Notes: generated from the sequence alone by a model not told the origin. A DNA stretch of 31,438 nt from CAVXAE01 sp044225565 (GCA_044225565.1 JBGAIL010000036.1:1-31438); one strand, 5' to 3'. Counted from the first letter of the stretch, positions 6,810 through 16,900 are shown. A program made the numbers and translations.

Positions 6810-8434
6810 AGGGCACCGGCTCGTACGCGGCGCTGCTGACGGTCTTCGCGCTGCCGGCGATCGGCGCCGAGCCCGTGGATCTGGCGATGATCAATCGCAT
6901 CGTGGACGAGGGGCTCAATCACAGCGAGCTCGCGCAGACCGCGGCGTATCTCACCGACCGCATCGGCGGCCGGATGACGAACTCGCCTCAGATGCGGGAG
7001 GCGGAGCGCTGGACGCAGGAGCGGTATCGCGCCTGGGGCCTCGAAGACGTGCGTCGCGAGGGTTTCGAGTTCGGGCGCGGGTGGTCGATCGACTCGGTGA
7101 GCGTGCGAATGACGGCGCCCCGGCCCGTCGCCTTGCGTGCGATCCCCATTGCCTGGACACCGGCGAGCCACGGCACGTTGACCGCGGGAATCGTCGTCGC
7201 GCCGATGGCCCGCGAGCGTGACTTCGAGCGCTGGAGGGGTCGTTTGCGCAACCGCATCGTCCTCGTGACGCGTCCCGACGAAGGCTCCGAGCCGGACGCG
7301 ATCCCGTTCGAGCGGTACTCACCACAACGGCTCCTGCAGAGCGACGTCTTCGAGCAGCCCGTGCATCCATCCCTGCTGCTCGTGAAATATGGCAGGGAGC
7401 GCGCGTTTCTCGCGAAACGCGATGCCTTTCTCGCCGCGGAGGGCGCGCTCGCCTGGGTGCAGATGTCCAGGCGCGATGGAGGACTGCTGCATGGCCAGGG
7501 ATACGGTCACCGGGTCGACCAGACGCCGGCGCTGCCGGGCATTGAGATTGCCGCGGAAGATTATCGACGGTTGGCACGGCTGGCGATTGCGGGCGCGGAG
7601 CCGAAGATGGCGATCGAAAGCAACGTGCGCTTCCACGACGAGGATCGAAACGCCTACAACGTGCTCGTCGACATTCCGGGGCGGGACGGCAAGGCGGGTT
7701 ACGTGATGGCGGGCGCCCATCTCGACAGCTGGGTGGCCTCGGATGGAGCTCAGGACGATGCTGCGGGTTGCGCGGTCGTCATGGAATCCGCGCGCATCCT
7801 CGCGAAACTCGGCGCACGGCCCAGGCGGGCCATCCGTTTCGCCTTGTGGGCGGGTGAGGAGCAAGGCTCGCTGGGTTCGCTCGACTACATTCAGCGCCAT
7901 CTGGCCACGCGCCCGCCGGTCACGGATGCGCGACTGAAAGGGATCGCTCCGGGATATACGTGGGCGACGAGGTGGCCGATCCAGCGGCTCGCGGGTCATG
8001 CGCAGCTCTCGGCCTATTTCAACATCGACAACGGCCCGGGTCGCGTGAGGGGCCTGTATGCGGAGGGGAACCTGGCGGTGATCCCCATCTTCCAGGACTG
8101 GCTCGCGCCATTCGCGAGCCTGGGGGCGACCGAAGTGGCCGCCGCCCCGACCGGAGGCACGGATCACGTGGGGATGCAGGCCGTCGGCATACCCGCGTTC
8201 CAGTTCATCCAGGACCCTCTCGACTATCTCAGCCGCGTCCATCACTCGAGCGCGGACAGCTACGATCACCTGAAGATCGAGGATCTCAGGCAGGCCGCCG
8301 TGATTCTCGCCTCGGTGCTCTGGATGTCCGCGGAGCGCAGCGAGCCCCTGCCGCGCATGCCGATTCCGGTGCAGCCTGCGCCCACGAATCCGTTCGACTA
8401 CGCGGATGACGAGGAGGTGCAGGGCGAGGACTGA
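6806..8434 (+). CDS. M28-family zinc aminopeptidase, exported
   Basis: A 542-residue metallopeptidase predicted to remove N-terminal residues from peptides in the periplasm. A signal peptide (about 1-21, ending AIGA) precedes a long N-terminal half. The M28 catalytic domain shows all ligand positions: His305 and Asp307 in GAHLDSW, Asp317 in GAQDDAAG, the catalytic pair Glu351-Glu352 in WAGEEQGS, Asp408 in NIDNGPG and a His at 479/480 in HHSSADSYDH. The start is GTG at 6806 inside the stop of the S9 gene (GTGA overlap), preceded by GAGGCGAGG. The frame is open further upstream, but that part lies inside the S9 coding region and is not this protein. Tight coupling to the S9 peptidase suggests sequential endo- and exopeptidase steps on the same imported peptide. 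Confidence 0.92.
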   Translation: MKGTGSYAALLTVFALPAIGAEPVDLAMINRIVDEGLNHSELAQTAAYLTDRIGGRMTNSPQMREAERWTQERYRAWGLEDVRREGFEFGRGWSIDSVSVRMTAPRPVALRAIPIAWTPASHGTLTAGIVVAPMARERDFERWRGRLRNRIVLVTRPDEGSEPDAIPFERYSPQRLLQSDVFEQPVHPSLLLVKYGRERAFLAKRDAFLAAEGALAWVQMSRRDGGLLHGQGYGHRVDQTPALPGIEIAAEDYRRLARLAIAGAEPKMAIESNVRFHDEDRNAYNVLVDIPGRDGKAGYVMAGAHLDSWVASDGAQDDAAGCAVVMESARILAKLGARPRRAIRFALWAGEEQGSLGSLDYIQRHLATRPPVTDARLKGIAPGYTWATRWPIQRLAGHAQLSAYFNIDNGPGRVRGLYAEGNLAVIPIFQDWLAPFASLGATEVAAAPTGGTDHVGMQAVGIPAFQFIQDPLDYLSRVHHSSADSYDHLKIEDLRQAAVILASVLWMSAERSEPLPRMPIPVQPAPTNPFDYADDEEVQGED

Positions 8435-8533
8435 GCGCCCAAAAACCCCAGAAACCCCCACCGGTTCCGCTCCGAACAGCCACAAGCTCCGCTTCGCCTG
8501 GGCTCCAATGCCACCCAGATACCGGAGGCTCCC
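8435..8533 (+). other. Short spacer between M28 and amidohydrolase genes
   Basis: A 99-base spacer with C-rich repeats near its start (CCCAAAAACCCC, AGAAACCCCC). A good ribosome binding site, GGAGG, lies at 8523-8527. No terminator or recognisable promoter was seen, so read-through from the peptidase genes is likely. Confidence 0.5.
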
Positions 8534-10216
8534 ATGAGAAGAACGGCTTTCCCGCTCGGCGTCCTTGCCACGCTCTCCCTCGCCACGTCCCCCTCGTACG
8601 CCGCCGACTACGACCTCGTGTTCTCCGGCGGTCGCGTGGTCGACGGCACCGGCGCGCCCTGGTTCCGCGCGGACGTCGGCGTGAAAGGCGATCGCATCGC
8701 CGCGGTGGGCGACCTCTCGCAGGCCAGCGCCACGCGCCGCGTCGATGCGACGAAGCTCGTCATCGCCCCCGGCTTCATCGACATGATGGGGCAGTCCGAA
8801 TACAACGTGCTGGTCGACGGTCGCGCGGCCAGCAAGATCACGCAGGGCATCACCACGGAAGTGACGGGCGAGGGCGGTTCCATCGCTCCGCTGAATGCGC
8901 GGCTCCTCGCCGAATCGAAGGAGCAGTACGCGCACTACGGCTATACGCCCACCTTCACGACGTTCTCCGGCTATTTCGAGGAATTCGCACGACGCGGCGT
9001 GGCGCTGAATCTCGCCACGTTCGTCGGCGCGGGCCAGGTGCGCAATCTCGTCATCGGCAAGGAGAACCGCCCCGCCACGCCGCAGGAGCTGAAGGCCATG
9101 GAGGCCGAGGTGGCGAAGGCGATGGAGCAGGGCGCCATGGGCCTTTCCACCGCGCTCATCTACGTGCCGGACAATTTCGCCTCCACCGAAGAGCTCATCA
9201 CGCTCGCCAGGGTGGCGGCGCGCTACGGCGGCACCTACATCACGCACCAGCGGGACGAAGGCGACGACGGCACGGTGGGGCTCGATGCGAGCATGGACGA
9301 ATTCCTGCGCATCGTGCGCGAGGCGAAGCTGCCGGGCGAGGTGTATCACATCAAGGCGTCCGGCAAGGCGAACTGGGGCCGCATGCCGGCCATGCTGAAG
9401 AAGCTCGCGGACGCCCGCGCGCAGGGCCTGGACGTCATCGCGGACCAGTACCCGTGGACGGCGAGCTCGAACGGCCTCGCGGACAGTCTGCCGCTGTGGG
9501 TGCGTGAAGGGGGCGCGGACAAGATGGCGGCGCGCATCCGCGACCCGAAGACGCGCAAGCGCATCCGCGAGGACTACCTGAAGGCGGACAAGGAGTGGCC
9601 GGAATCCGCCTCGCGCATCCTGATCACCAGCGTGCTCAACCCGAAGCTCTCGAAGTACATGGGCATGACGCTCGCGGACATCGGCAAGGAGGAGAACAAG
9701 GATCCGCTCGACGTGATGATGGACATCGTCGCCGACGACCACGGCAACACCAGTCGCGTCACGTTCTCCATGAGCGAGGACGACGTGCGTGCGGCGCTGC
9801 GCAACCCGTTCGTGTCGTTCAACACGGATTCGCCGGCGATGGCGGAGGACGGCGTGTTCTCCAGGGAGAAGTCGCACCCGCGCGCATGGGGATCGGCCAC
9901 GCGCATCCTCGGCCACTACGTGCGGGAGGAAAAAGTTCTGACGCTGGAGGAGGCCGTGCGCAAGATGACCTCGCTGCCGGCGGCACGCATGCGCTTCGCG
10001 GATCGAGGCATCGTACGCCCGGGGATGGCTGCGGATCTCGTGGCGTTCGATCCGGATACGGTGCGTGAGCGGGCGACGTTCGCGGACCCGAACCACTACA
10101 GCGAGGGCATGTGGTACGTGGCCGTGAATGGTCAGCTGGTGGTGGAGCAGGGCAGGATCACCGCTGCGCGGCCTGGCAGAATTTTGAAGGGCCCCGGTTA
10201 CAAGGGAGCGCGCTGA
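8534..10216 (+). CDS. N-acyl-D-amino-acid deacylase-like amidohydrolase, exported
   Basis: A 560-residue member of the amidohydrolase superfamily, closest in layout to D-aminoacylases, which remove acyl groups from N-acyl-D-amino acids. The signal peptide ends near residue 23 (SYAA). An urease-type N-terminal beta-sandwich strand (DYDLVFSGGRVVDGTGAPWFRADV) leads to PGFID (about 79-83), a TIM barrel and a C-terminal strand with GMAADLVAFDPDTV. Metal-type residues His238 (ITHQRDEG), His272 (YHIKASGK) and Asp432 (NTDSPAM) are present. The canonical HxH after PGFID is replaced by MMGQSE, and the GNCG cysteine region reads GEGG, so the metal centre must differ from the classical enzyme. GGAGG precedes the ATG. 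Activity on D-aminoacyl substrates is inferred from family only. A broken copy lies at the left edge of the window. Confidence 0.85.
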   Translation: MRRTAFPLGVLATLSLATSPSYAADYDLVFSGGRVVDGTGAPWFRADVGVKGDRIAAVGDLSQASATRRVDATKLVIAPGFIDMMGQSEYNVLVDGRAASKITQGITTEVTGEGGSIAPLNARLLAESKEQYAHYGYTPTFTTFSGYFEEFARRGVALNLATFVGAGQVRNLVIGKENRPATPQELKAMEAEVAKAMEQGAMGLSTALIYVPDNFASTEELITLARVAARYGGTYITHQRDEGDDGTVGLDASMDEFLRIVREAKLPGEVYHIKASGKANWGRMPAMLKKLADARAQGLDVIADQYPWTASSNGLADSLPLWVREGGADKMAARIRDPKTRKRIREDYLKADKEWPESASRILITSVLNPKLSKYMGMTLADIGKEENKDPLDVMMDIVADDHGNTSRVTFSMSEDDVRAALRNPFVSFNTDSPAMAEDGVFSREKSHPRAWGSATRILGHYVREEKVLTLEEAVRKMTSLPAARMRFADRGIVRPGMAADLVAFDPDTVRERATFADPNHYSEGMWYVAVNGQLVVEQGRITAARPGRILKGPGYKGAR

Positions 10217-10217
10217 G

Positions 10218-11753
10218 ATGCGTGCCGCTGCTCGAGCGGCAGTGGTGTCGCCAGCCGCGGATTGCGGCTGCAGCCGGCGCCGCGACGCATGCGTAGGGCT
10301 CGCCGCCGCAATGTTCCTGGCTGGCCTTCCTGCGCCGGGCTTCGCCACACCTCCCGAATTCCAGCCCGCCCGCGACACCATCGCGGACGTGATGGCCGAC
10401 GATTCCCTGCCTTCCGTCGTCGTCGCGGTGTCGCGCGGCGGCAAGGTGCTCTGGGAGGACGGCTTCGGCTGGGCCGACCAGGAGAAGAAGATCCGCGCCA
10501 CCGAGCACACGGCGTACTCGCTGGCGTCCATCTCCAAGCCCTATACGGCGACCGCGCTCATGGTGCTCGTGCAGCGCGGGAAGGTTTCGCTGGATGCGCC
10601 AGCGAACGACTATCTGGGCGCGCAGAAGCTGGTGGCACACGTGGGCGACGCACGCGGCGCCACCATCCGGCGCCTGGCGAACCACACCTCGGGCCTGCCG
10701 CTGCACTATCAGTTCTTCTACGAGGACGAGCCGCCGGCGCGGCCTTCGATGGACGAGAGCATCCGCCGCTACGGCCACCTGACGCGTCCGCCGGGCGAGG
10801 CGTATCTCTATTCGAACTTCGGATTCGGCGTGCTCGAGTACGTCGTCGAGCGCGTGTCCGGAAAGCCTTACGACGCGTTCATGCGCGAGGAAGTCTTCCA
10901 GCCGCTCGGCATGAAGGAGAGCGCCGTGAACCGCTCGCCGGATCTCGGCGAGGCGGCGGTGGCTGTGCGCTACGGGCGCAACGGCGCTCCGCTGCCGTTC
11001 TACGACTTCGACCATCGCGGCGCCTCGGCGGTATACGCGAGCGCGCACGATCTGCTCCGCTTCGGCATGTTCCATCTGAAGGATCGCGTGCCGGGCCAGG
11101 AGCGCATCCTCTCCGACGCCAACCTCGATGCGATGCAGGTGCCCACCGCCATCGACGACGAGGACGCGAACGGCAAAGGCCGGCGCGGCATCGGCTGGGG
11201 CATGCACACCATCCACGGGCTGGACACGGTCAGCCACATGGGCTCGATGGGCGGCGTCTCCACCAAGCTGACGCTGATTCCCGCGCATGACATCGCCATC
11301 GTCGTGCTCACGAACGTGCTCACCGAGCGAGTGCCGGACATCGAGGCGGCGATCATCCATACGCTGTTGCCGCAGACGATCCGCAATCGGGAAGGCGTCA
11401 CGATTCCGCCGGCTTTCGTCGGCCGTTGGGCGGGTGCGGTGCACGGTTACGCGGGTGAAGTGCCGGTGCGGCTCGAGATCGACGCCGGTGGCCGCGTCCT
11501 CACCACGGTCGGTGCGGCGGCGCAATTCGAGGTGTCTCGCGTTTCGGTCGCTCCGAATGGCTCGCTGTCGCTGGCCGACGTGCCCGGCGACATCCGCGCG
11601 CCCGATGCTGCGCGCTATCCGTACCGGCTGGATTTCAGTCTGACGCCTCGCGAGGATCGTCTGACGGGCGCCGTGTCGGCGGTTTCCCGGCCGCTTGCTG
11701 ACCGTATCGGCAACGCGATGTCGTACTGGGTGGAGTTGCGGCGGGAGCGCTGA
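10218..11753 (+). CDS. Serine hydrolase, class C beta-lactamase fold (module A)
   Basis: A 511-residue exported hydrolase of the beta-lactamase/D-aminopeptidase/esterase superfamily. The motifs are intact: SISK (Ser104-Lys107), YSN (Tyr198-Asn200) and HMG (His340-Gly342) in place of the KTG triad, as is common in esterase and D-aminopeptidase members. A long N-terminus (about 43 residues, with the hydrophobic core VGLAAAMFLAGLPAPGFA) is the export signal; a start nearer residue 32 is possible. About 120 C-terminal residues beyond the catalytic domain form an extra beta-rich segment ending RIGNAMSYWVELRRER. The gene starts two bases after the amidohydrolase stop, with GGGAGCG upstream. It is clearly paralogous to the hydrolase at 17049-18524, including that terminal motif. 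Hydrolysis of D-residue peptides or esters is likely; antibiotic resistance is not implied. Confidence 0.9.
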   Translation: MRAAARAAVVSPAADCGCSRRRDACVGLAAAMFLAGLPAPGFATPPEFQPARDTIADVMADDSLPSVVVAVSRGGKVLWEDGFGWADQEKKIRATEHTAYSLASISKPYTATALMVLVQRGKVSLDAPANDYLGAQKLVAHVGDARGATIRRLANHTSGLPLHYQFFYEDEPPARPSMDESIRRYGHLTRPPGEAYLYSNFGFGVLEYVVERVSGKPYDAFMREEVFQPLGMKESAVNRSPDLGEAAVAVRYGRNGAPLPFYDFDHRGASAVYASAHDLLRFGMFHLKDRVPGQERILSDANLDAMQVPTAIDDEDANGKGRRGIGWGMHTIHGLDTVSHMGSMGGVSTKLTLIPAHDIAIVVLTNVLTERVPDIEAAIIHTLLPQTIRNREGVTIPPAFVGRWAGAVHGYAGEVPVRLEIDAGGRVLTTVGAAAQFEVSRVSVAPNGSLSLADVPGDIRAPDAARYPYRLDFSLTPREDRLTGAVSAVSRPLADRIGNAMSYWVELRRER

Positions 11754-11755
11754 GC

Positions 11756-12130
11756 GTGAGCAGCCGCATCGTCCTGGCGCTGGCCGGCCTGCTCATCGCC
11801 CTTGCCACGGTGCTCGGGGCCGCTGGTGCTCATGCCCTGAAGGGCAGCCTTTCACCGGAACGGCTCGGCACGTTCGAGGTGGCCGTGAGGTATCACTTCT
11901 TCCATGCGCTCGGGCTGCTGGGCATCGGCATTCTGATGCGGCTCCTTGCCTCCCGGGCGCTCGCCTTCGCCGCGGCGTCGATCGTGGCCGGTGTCGTGCT
12001 CTTCAGCGGTAGCCTGTATGCGTTGAGTTTCGGTGCGCCCGGGGCGCTCGGCGTCGTCACGCCGTTCGGCGGCGTGTTGCTGATCGCAGGCTGGCTCGTG
12101 TTCGCGGCGGGAATGATCCGCTCGCGATAG
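11756..12130 (+). CDS. DUF423 small membrane protein (YgdD-like)
   Basis: A 124-residue inner-membrane protein with about four hydrophobic helices. It matches the DUF423 pattern throughout: GAAGAHALKG near residue 22, FEVAVRYHFFHALGLLGIG, VLFSGSLYALS and TPFGGVLLIAGWL. The function of the family is unknown. It starts with GTG three bases after the hydrolase stop, with GGGAG about ten bases upstream, so it is the last gene of the module A transcript. Its role in peptide use, if any, cannot be read from the sequence. Confidence 0.88.
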   Translation: MSSRIVLALAGLLIALATVLGAAGAHALKGSLSPERLGTFEVAVRYHFFHALGLLGIGILMRLLASRALAFAAASIVAGVVLFSGSLYALSFGAPGALGVVTPFGGVLLIAGWLVFAAGMIRSR

Positions 12131-12198
12131 CCCTTTCCCTTCTCCCGGGTCAAACGCCGATGTAGCTCCTGCGCCGGAAACTGGCGTACTCTCGGCTC

Positions 12199-12747
12199 AT
12201 GTCCTCCAGGGCCGCACTCGACGCACGCAGCAGCACCGCGACGCTCGCTCAGCGCTATCGTAGTGCGTTGAAACGGTATTTCGAGCGGCGTCTCCGCGAT
12301 TCCAGCGAAGCGGAGGATCTCGCGCAGGAAGTGCTGCTGCGTCTCACCATCCGGCAGAGCGCCAGCCAGGACGGTCCGCCGGCCGAGACCCGGACGTCTT
12401 ATGTCTTCGCCACGGCGCGCAGCGTCCTCACGGACAAGATCCGTCGCGATCAGGTGCGCGCCCGCGCCGCCCATTGCGATCTGGAAGACCCGGCGATAAA
12501 AAACGACGGGGACATGGAGGTTCCTTCCGCGGAATGCGTTTATTCGTCTCAGGAAAGGATTCAGCGGCTCGCCCAGCTCCTGGAAGCGATGAGCCCGCGT
12601 GCGCGCGAGGTGTTCACGATGCACCGCATCGAAGGGCTGCCGTATTCCGAGATCGCCGCCGCGCTCGGCATCGCGGTGAGCACGGTCGAGAAACACATGA
12701 TCTCAGCCCTGCGCTTGCTCATGCAGCACGCCTCGGAGCTCCTCTGA
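12199..12747 (+). CDS. ECF RNA polymerase sigma factor, FecI-like (module B)
   Basis: A second ECF sigma factor of 182 residues. Region 2 covers about residues 20-85, with SSEAEDLAQEVLLRLT and YVFATARSVLTDKIRRDQ. Region 4 covers about 118-175, with LLEAMSPRAREVFTMHRIEG and YSEIAAALGIAVSTVEKHM. It has the same architecture as the factor at 321-851 but is not a recent copy, differing widely in the linker. The stop codon shares one base with the start of the next gene (TGATG), the usual coupling of sigma and anti-sigma. No strong ribosome binding site is seen in the 68 bases separating it from the DUF423 gene, so its transcription could be independent or read-through from module A. Confidence 0.93.
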   Translation: MSSRAALDARSSTATLAQRYRSALKRYFERRLRDSSEAEDLAQEVLLRLTIRQSASQDGPPAETRTSYVFATARSVLTDKIRRDQVRARAAHCDLEDPAIKNDGDMEVPSAECVYSSQERIQRLAQLLEAMSPRAREVFTMHRIEGLPYSEIAAALGIAVSTVEKHMISALRLLMQHASELL

Positions 12748-13763
12748 TGCGGGAAGCCCGATCCAGCGGCCCCGAAGACCCGATAGCCGAGCAGGCCATC
12801 GCCTGGTTCGCGCGGGTGCAGTCCGACCGGCGCACCAGCGCCGACGAAGACCGTTTCGGCCATTGGCTGCAGCAGGATCCGCGGCACCGGGCAGCCTATG
12901 CGCAGGTCGAGAAGCTCTGGCGCGCCGCCGGCCCGCAGATCACTCCGAGACCTCTTTCCGCCAGCCCGCCCGGGGAGGCGGCCGAATCGTTGCGTGAACC
13001 GCGAGCCGGGCCGCGCATGCGCATGTCGCGCGTGCTGGCAGCGGCCGCGGCATTGACGGCGATCACCGTCGGCATCGCCATCTTTCTGCAGCATCGAGGC
13101 CTCGTCAGTGCCGGCTCGTATGCCACGGCAACCGGCGTTCAGCAGACCCTCGAGCTCAGCGATGGATCGAGCGTCACGCTCAACACGCAATCGGAAATCA
13201 GCGTCGACATCGGCAAGGCTGCCCGCACCGTGCAGCTCATTCGTGGCGAAGCGCGCTTCAATGTCGCCAGGGATGCGACCCGACCGTTCGTCGTGGCCAC
13301 CGGCAATGCGCGCATTCGCGCACTGGGCACTGCCTTCGATGTCCGCGTCCTGCCGGACCGCATCGCCGTCACCTTGCTGGAAGGCAGGGTGGCCGTTGCC
13401 ACGGCACCGGCTGCGGGAATCGCGAAGGCCGCGGCGCCCACCATACTCGCGCCCGGGCAGCAACTGGCCGTCGAGGCGAACGGCGATCAGCAGCTCCGGC
13501 AGGTGGATCTCGACCGCGCCAATGCCTGGGTGCATCGCCAGTTGATCTTCGATGCCGTGCCGCTGCCGGAAGCCGTCGCCGAAGCCAACCGCTATCTGCA
13601 GAAACCCATCACCGTGGAGGGCGCGGCCCTGGCGCAGATCAAAGTCAGCGGTGCCGTGCGCGCGGGCAGCCTCGAGAGCTTCATCGGCTCGCTCGAATCC
13701 GCATTTCCCGTGAGATCCGTCGAAGGCCCCAACGGCCCCGTGCTCGTCGCGCGCCAGCATTGA
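12747..13763 (+). CDS. FecR-like anti-sigma factor with DUF4880 domain (module B)
   Basis: A 338-residue membrane anti-sigma factor partnering the preceding ECF factor. The cytoplasmic DUF4880 domain (about 12-60) shows IAWFARVQSD and FGHWLQQDPRHRAAYAQVE. A transmembrane helix spans about 96-115. The periplasmic FecR domain (about 126-225) shows LELSDGSSVTLNTQSEISVD, LIRGEARFNVARD and ALGTAFDVRV. A C-terminal STN-like segment (about 255-335) shows FDAVPLPEAVAEANRYLQKP. The start is ATG at 12747, overlapping the sigma stop by one base. The frame is open further upstream, but that part is inside the sigma gene. By family role it receives a signal from the STN domain of the next-encoded receptor and controls sigma activity. 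Confidence 0.93.
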   Translation: MREARSSGPEDPIAEQAIAWFARVQSDRRTSADEDRFGHWLQQDPRHRAAYAQVEKLWRAAGPQITPRPLSASPPGEAAESLREPRAGPRMRMSRVLAAAAALTAITVGIAIFLQHRGLVSAGSYATATGVQQTLELSDGSSVTLNTQSEISVDIGKAARTVQLIRGEARFNVARDATRPFVVATGNARIRALGTAFDVRVLPDRIAVTLLEGRVAVATAPAAGIAKAAAPTILAPGQQLAVEANGDQQLRQVDLDRANAWVHRQLIFDAVPLPEAVAEANRYLQKPITVEGAALAQIKVSGAVRAGSLESFIGSLESAFPVRSVEGPNGPVLVARQH

Positions 13764-13767
13764 TCGC

Positions 13768-13786
13768 GCGCGGTGATGCTCCGCGC
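13768..13786 (+). terminator. Hairpin after second fecR-like gene
   Basis: GCGCGG (13768-13773) and CCGCGC (13781-13786) form a six-base stem with a seven-base loop directly after the FecR stop, matching the position of the hairpins after the first FecR gene. There is no T tract, so it is weak evidence for termination or attenuation between regulator and receptor. Confidence 0.25.
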
Positions 13787-13810
13787 ATCGCATTCTCCCG
13801 CAGCCCACTG

Positions 13811-13842
13811 GAGGTAATCCCCGGGCGTTGCGTTACTTCCCC
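13811..13842 (+). promoter_or_regulatory. Putative ECF-type promoter of receptor gene B
   Basis: GAGG at 13811 and CGTT at 13831 have the same 20-base spacing as the element before receptor A (1789 and 1809). The following bases (ACTTCCCCCC, then CACCGCG) also line up without gaps. The start codon is about 80 bases downstream, leaving an untranslated leader. Conservation between two otherwise different leaders supports a sigma-factor target. Confidence 0.45.
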
Positions 13843-13911
13843 CCAGCGCACCGCGCGACTTCGCGAGTGCGCCGGACCAATAACGCACGAACACACTTCG
13901 GGGAATCCAAC

Positions 13912-16900
13912 ATGCTCGCTCGCGGACACGCCGGTCTCATCGCTTTCCTGGTCGCCTCGACGCTCGGCGTCGCGCTCGCCGCGCAGGAAGGCGTGACGCG
14001 GGAATATCGGATCGATGGCCAGCCGCTCGATCGCGCGTTGCGCGCATTCGCCATGTCGAGCGGTATGGATCTGCTGTTCTCGCCGGACCTGGTGGCAGGG
14101 CGGGCCAGCTCCAGGCTCGACGGCACCTACAGCGTGGGTGAAGCGCTCGCGCTGTTGTTGAAAGGAACCGGGTTGCGGTATGCCATCGACGGCAATCGCG
14201 TCGTCATCAGCTCGCAGCAGAAGCCCACGGCCGCCACCACGGCGGGAGAAGGCTCGACCATCCGCCTGGCACAGACTTCCGAGACCGGCGCCGATGAGCA
14301 GGACATGCCGCGTTCCGCCGGCACGGAGGGCGATGGCCTGTCGGAAGTGGTGGTGACGGGCTCGCGCGTCGCCCGCTCCACCTTCGACACGCCCACGCCC
14401 GTCTCGGTGCTCGACAGCGCGCAGATCGAGCAGTCCGGATTCAACAACATCGGCGACGTCCTGGGCCAGCTGCCGTCGATCGGCCTCGGACTGAGCTCCA
14501 GCACCGGCCAGTTCAGCAGTGACGCGGGCGCCGCCTTCGTCAATCTCCGCGGTCTCGGCACCGGGCGCACGCTGGTGCTGATCGATGGCCGGCGCCGGGT
14601 GTCGGGCTCTTCGGATTCTTCCGCAGTGGACCTGTCCACGATACCCGCCAGCATGATCGAGCGCGTCGAGATCATCACCGGCGGCGCCTCCGCGGTCTAT
14701 GGCGCAGACGCGGTGAGCGGCGTCATCAACGTGATCCTCAAGCAGGATTTCCGTGGATTCGAGCTGTCCGCGCAGGGCGGCATCTCGCAGCACGGTGGCG
14801 CGGACTCGCTCTCGGCCAGCGCTTTCGGCGGGGTCCCTTTCGCCGACGAGCGGGGCTCGGTGAGCTTCGCGATCAGCCACAACCGCGAGAGTCCGATGTT
14901 CTCCACGCAGCGTTCGTTCGCGGACAGCTGGATCGCCACCGTCGACAATCCCGCCAACACGGGGCCGGCGGACGGCATTCCCGACCTCATCACGCTCGAC
15001 CACTACACCATCGCCGAGGTGCATCCGGCGGGGGCATTCGACGTCGGCGGCACGCTGTATACGGTGGACCCGCAGTTGCGGCCGCTTCAGGTGGACCCCG
15101 TCACCGGCATCGGCGTCAACGGCGACGGCTGGGATTTCAGCCGCTACTTCCAGCAGCGGATGCGCTCGGAGGTCACCTCGTTCCGCACCGACATGAAGTA
15201 CCGAATGACGGAGCGGGTCCAGCTCTTCGCGCAAGCGGAGTTCTCCAGCGGCAGCACTTTCAGCAGCGGCGCGCCCAACTACGATGCGGGTGAGACGCTC
15301 ATCCAGCGGGACAATCCTTACGTGCCCGCGGATCTGGCCGCCTTGATGGACGCCAACGGTGTGAGCGAGGTCAACGTGCTGCGCGCCTCGCTGGATCAGG
15401 GCATCCGCAGCAACGACAACGACCGCAACACCTACTCCGTCGCGATGGGTCTGCAGGGTGCCTTCGGCCAGAGCTGGAAGTGGCAGGCCTTCGGCCAGTA
15501 CGGCCGTTACGATCTCGAGAGCCGCGCGACCCATCAGCGCTGGACCAGCCGGTACCTGGAGGCCATCGACGTCATCGCGGACCCGCTCACCGGGGACCCG
15601 GTATGCCGCAGCGCATCAGCCCGTGCAGCCGGATGCTCGCCGCTGAACGTCCTGGGCATGAACGTGGCGACCCCGGAGGCTCTCGCTTACTTCAGCGTCG
15701 ACAGCACCTTGCAGGTGGAGAACACGCAGACGCTGGGTGGCCTGCAGTTCACCGGCACGCTCTTCGATCTGCCGGCCGGGCCGCTGGCCTCGGCCCTGGG
15801 CATCGAATACCGCAAGGACACCCGATCGTACGTGGACGATCCGCTGGCGCAGGCCGGGCTGCTGTATCGCCGCTCCGGCAACACCACCATGGCGGGCGAG
15901 GATGCCGTTTCCGAGGCGTTCGTGGAGCTGGTCGCGCCAGTTCTCAGCGACCGGCCGATGTTCCATCTGCTGCAGATCGAAGGTGCCGCACGCTATTCGG
16001 ACTATGACTCGATCGGCAGCACGGTGGCGTGGAAGGTGGGCACCACGTGGGCTCCGGTGCGCAGCGTCAAAGTGCGCGCCACGCGCTCGAAGAGCGTCCG
16101 CGCGCCCAATCTCTACGAGCTCTACTCGCCGACGAACGAGAACACCCAGCTCTATCAGCCCGTCGATGACCCCTGCGATGTGTCGCAGCTGGCGAACCGG
16201 CCCGAGCGCGCCGCGAACTGTCTCGCACTGGGCATACCGGCAGGCTGGTCTGCACCTTCGACCTTCGAGATCACCTATCGCGGCGGCGGCAGCCCGCAGC
16301 TCCAGGAGGAGACCTCCAATGCCTGGACCGCGGGAATCGTGCTCACACCCGAGGGTGTGCCGGGGCTCTCGCTCTCTGCGGACTACTGGCACATCGACAT
16401 CGATGGAGCGGTGCAGCAGCTGGACGCCGATCTGCTGAGCGAGAAATGCGTCGATGCCAGCTCGGTCGACAACGTGTTCTGTTCGCGCGTGACCCGGGCT
16501 GCGGATCACAGCCTTTCGCTCGTCGACTACAGCTTCCTCAACATCGGGACGCTCGCGGCGAAGGGCGTGGACTTGCAGGCCGCCTATGGATTCCACCCCG
16601 AGGACATCGGCATCGGCTTGCCCGGCCGGCTCTCCCTGCTGCTCAATGCGTCCTATCTCGCCTCGCTGCGGCAGCTCATCGATCGCACCGACGCCACCAC
16701 GCTGTTGATCCAGGACGGGCAGTACGACAACCCCAACTGGCGCGCCAGTCTTTCGCTGGGCTACGAGCGCGAGGCGCTGCGCGTCCATCTGAATACGCGA
16801 CTCATCGGGAAAGCGCGCGTCGACGTGCAGTCGTCCATGGAGACTTACGATCGGCCGCGCGTGCCGGCCCGCGTCTACAACGATCTGATCGTCGGCTACC

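Noticed and set aside
7319..10537. 1072-codon minus-strand open frame across the M28 and amidohydrolase genes
   Set aside because: It spans three real plus-strand genes, has no recognisable motif and low-complexity composition.
10218..11753. Calling this gene (and 17049-18524) an AmpC beta-lactamase
   Set aside because: Only the fold motifs match; there is no KTG, the proteins are longer with extra C-terminal segments, and the context is peptide uptake. Resistance cannot be claimed.
12131..12198. Small peptide gene or lasso precursor in the gap before the second sigma gene
   Set aside because: No start codon with ribosome binding site and no leader/core-like sequence; other gaps were checked with the same result.
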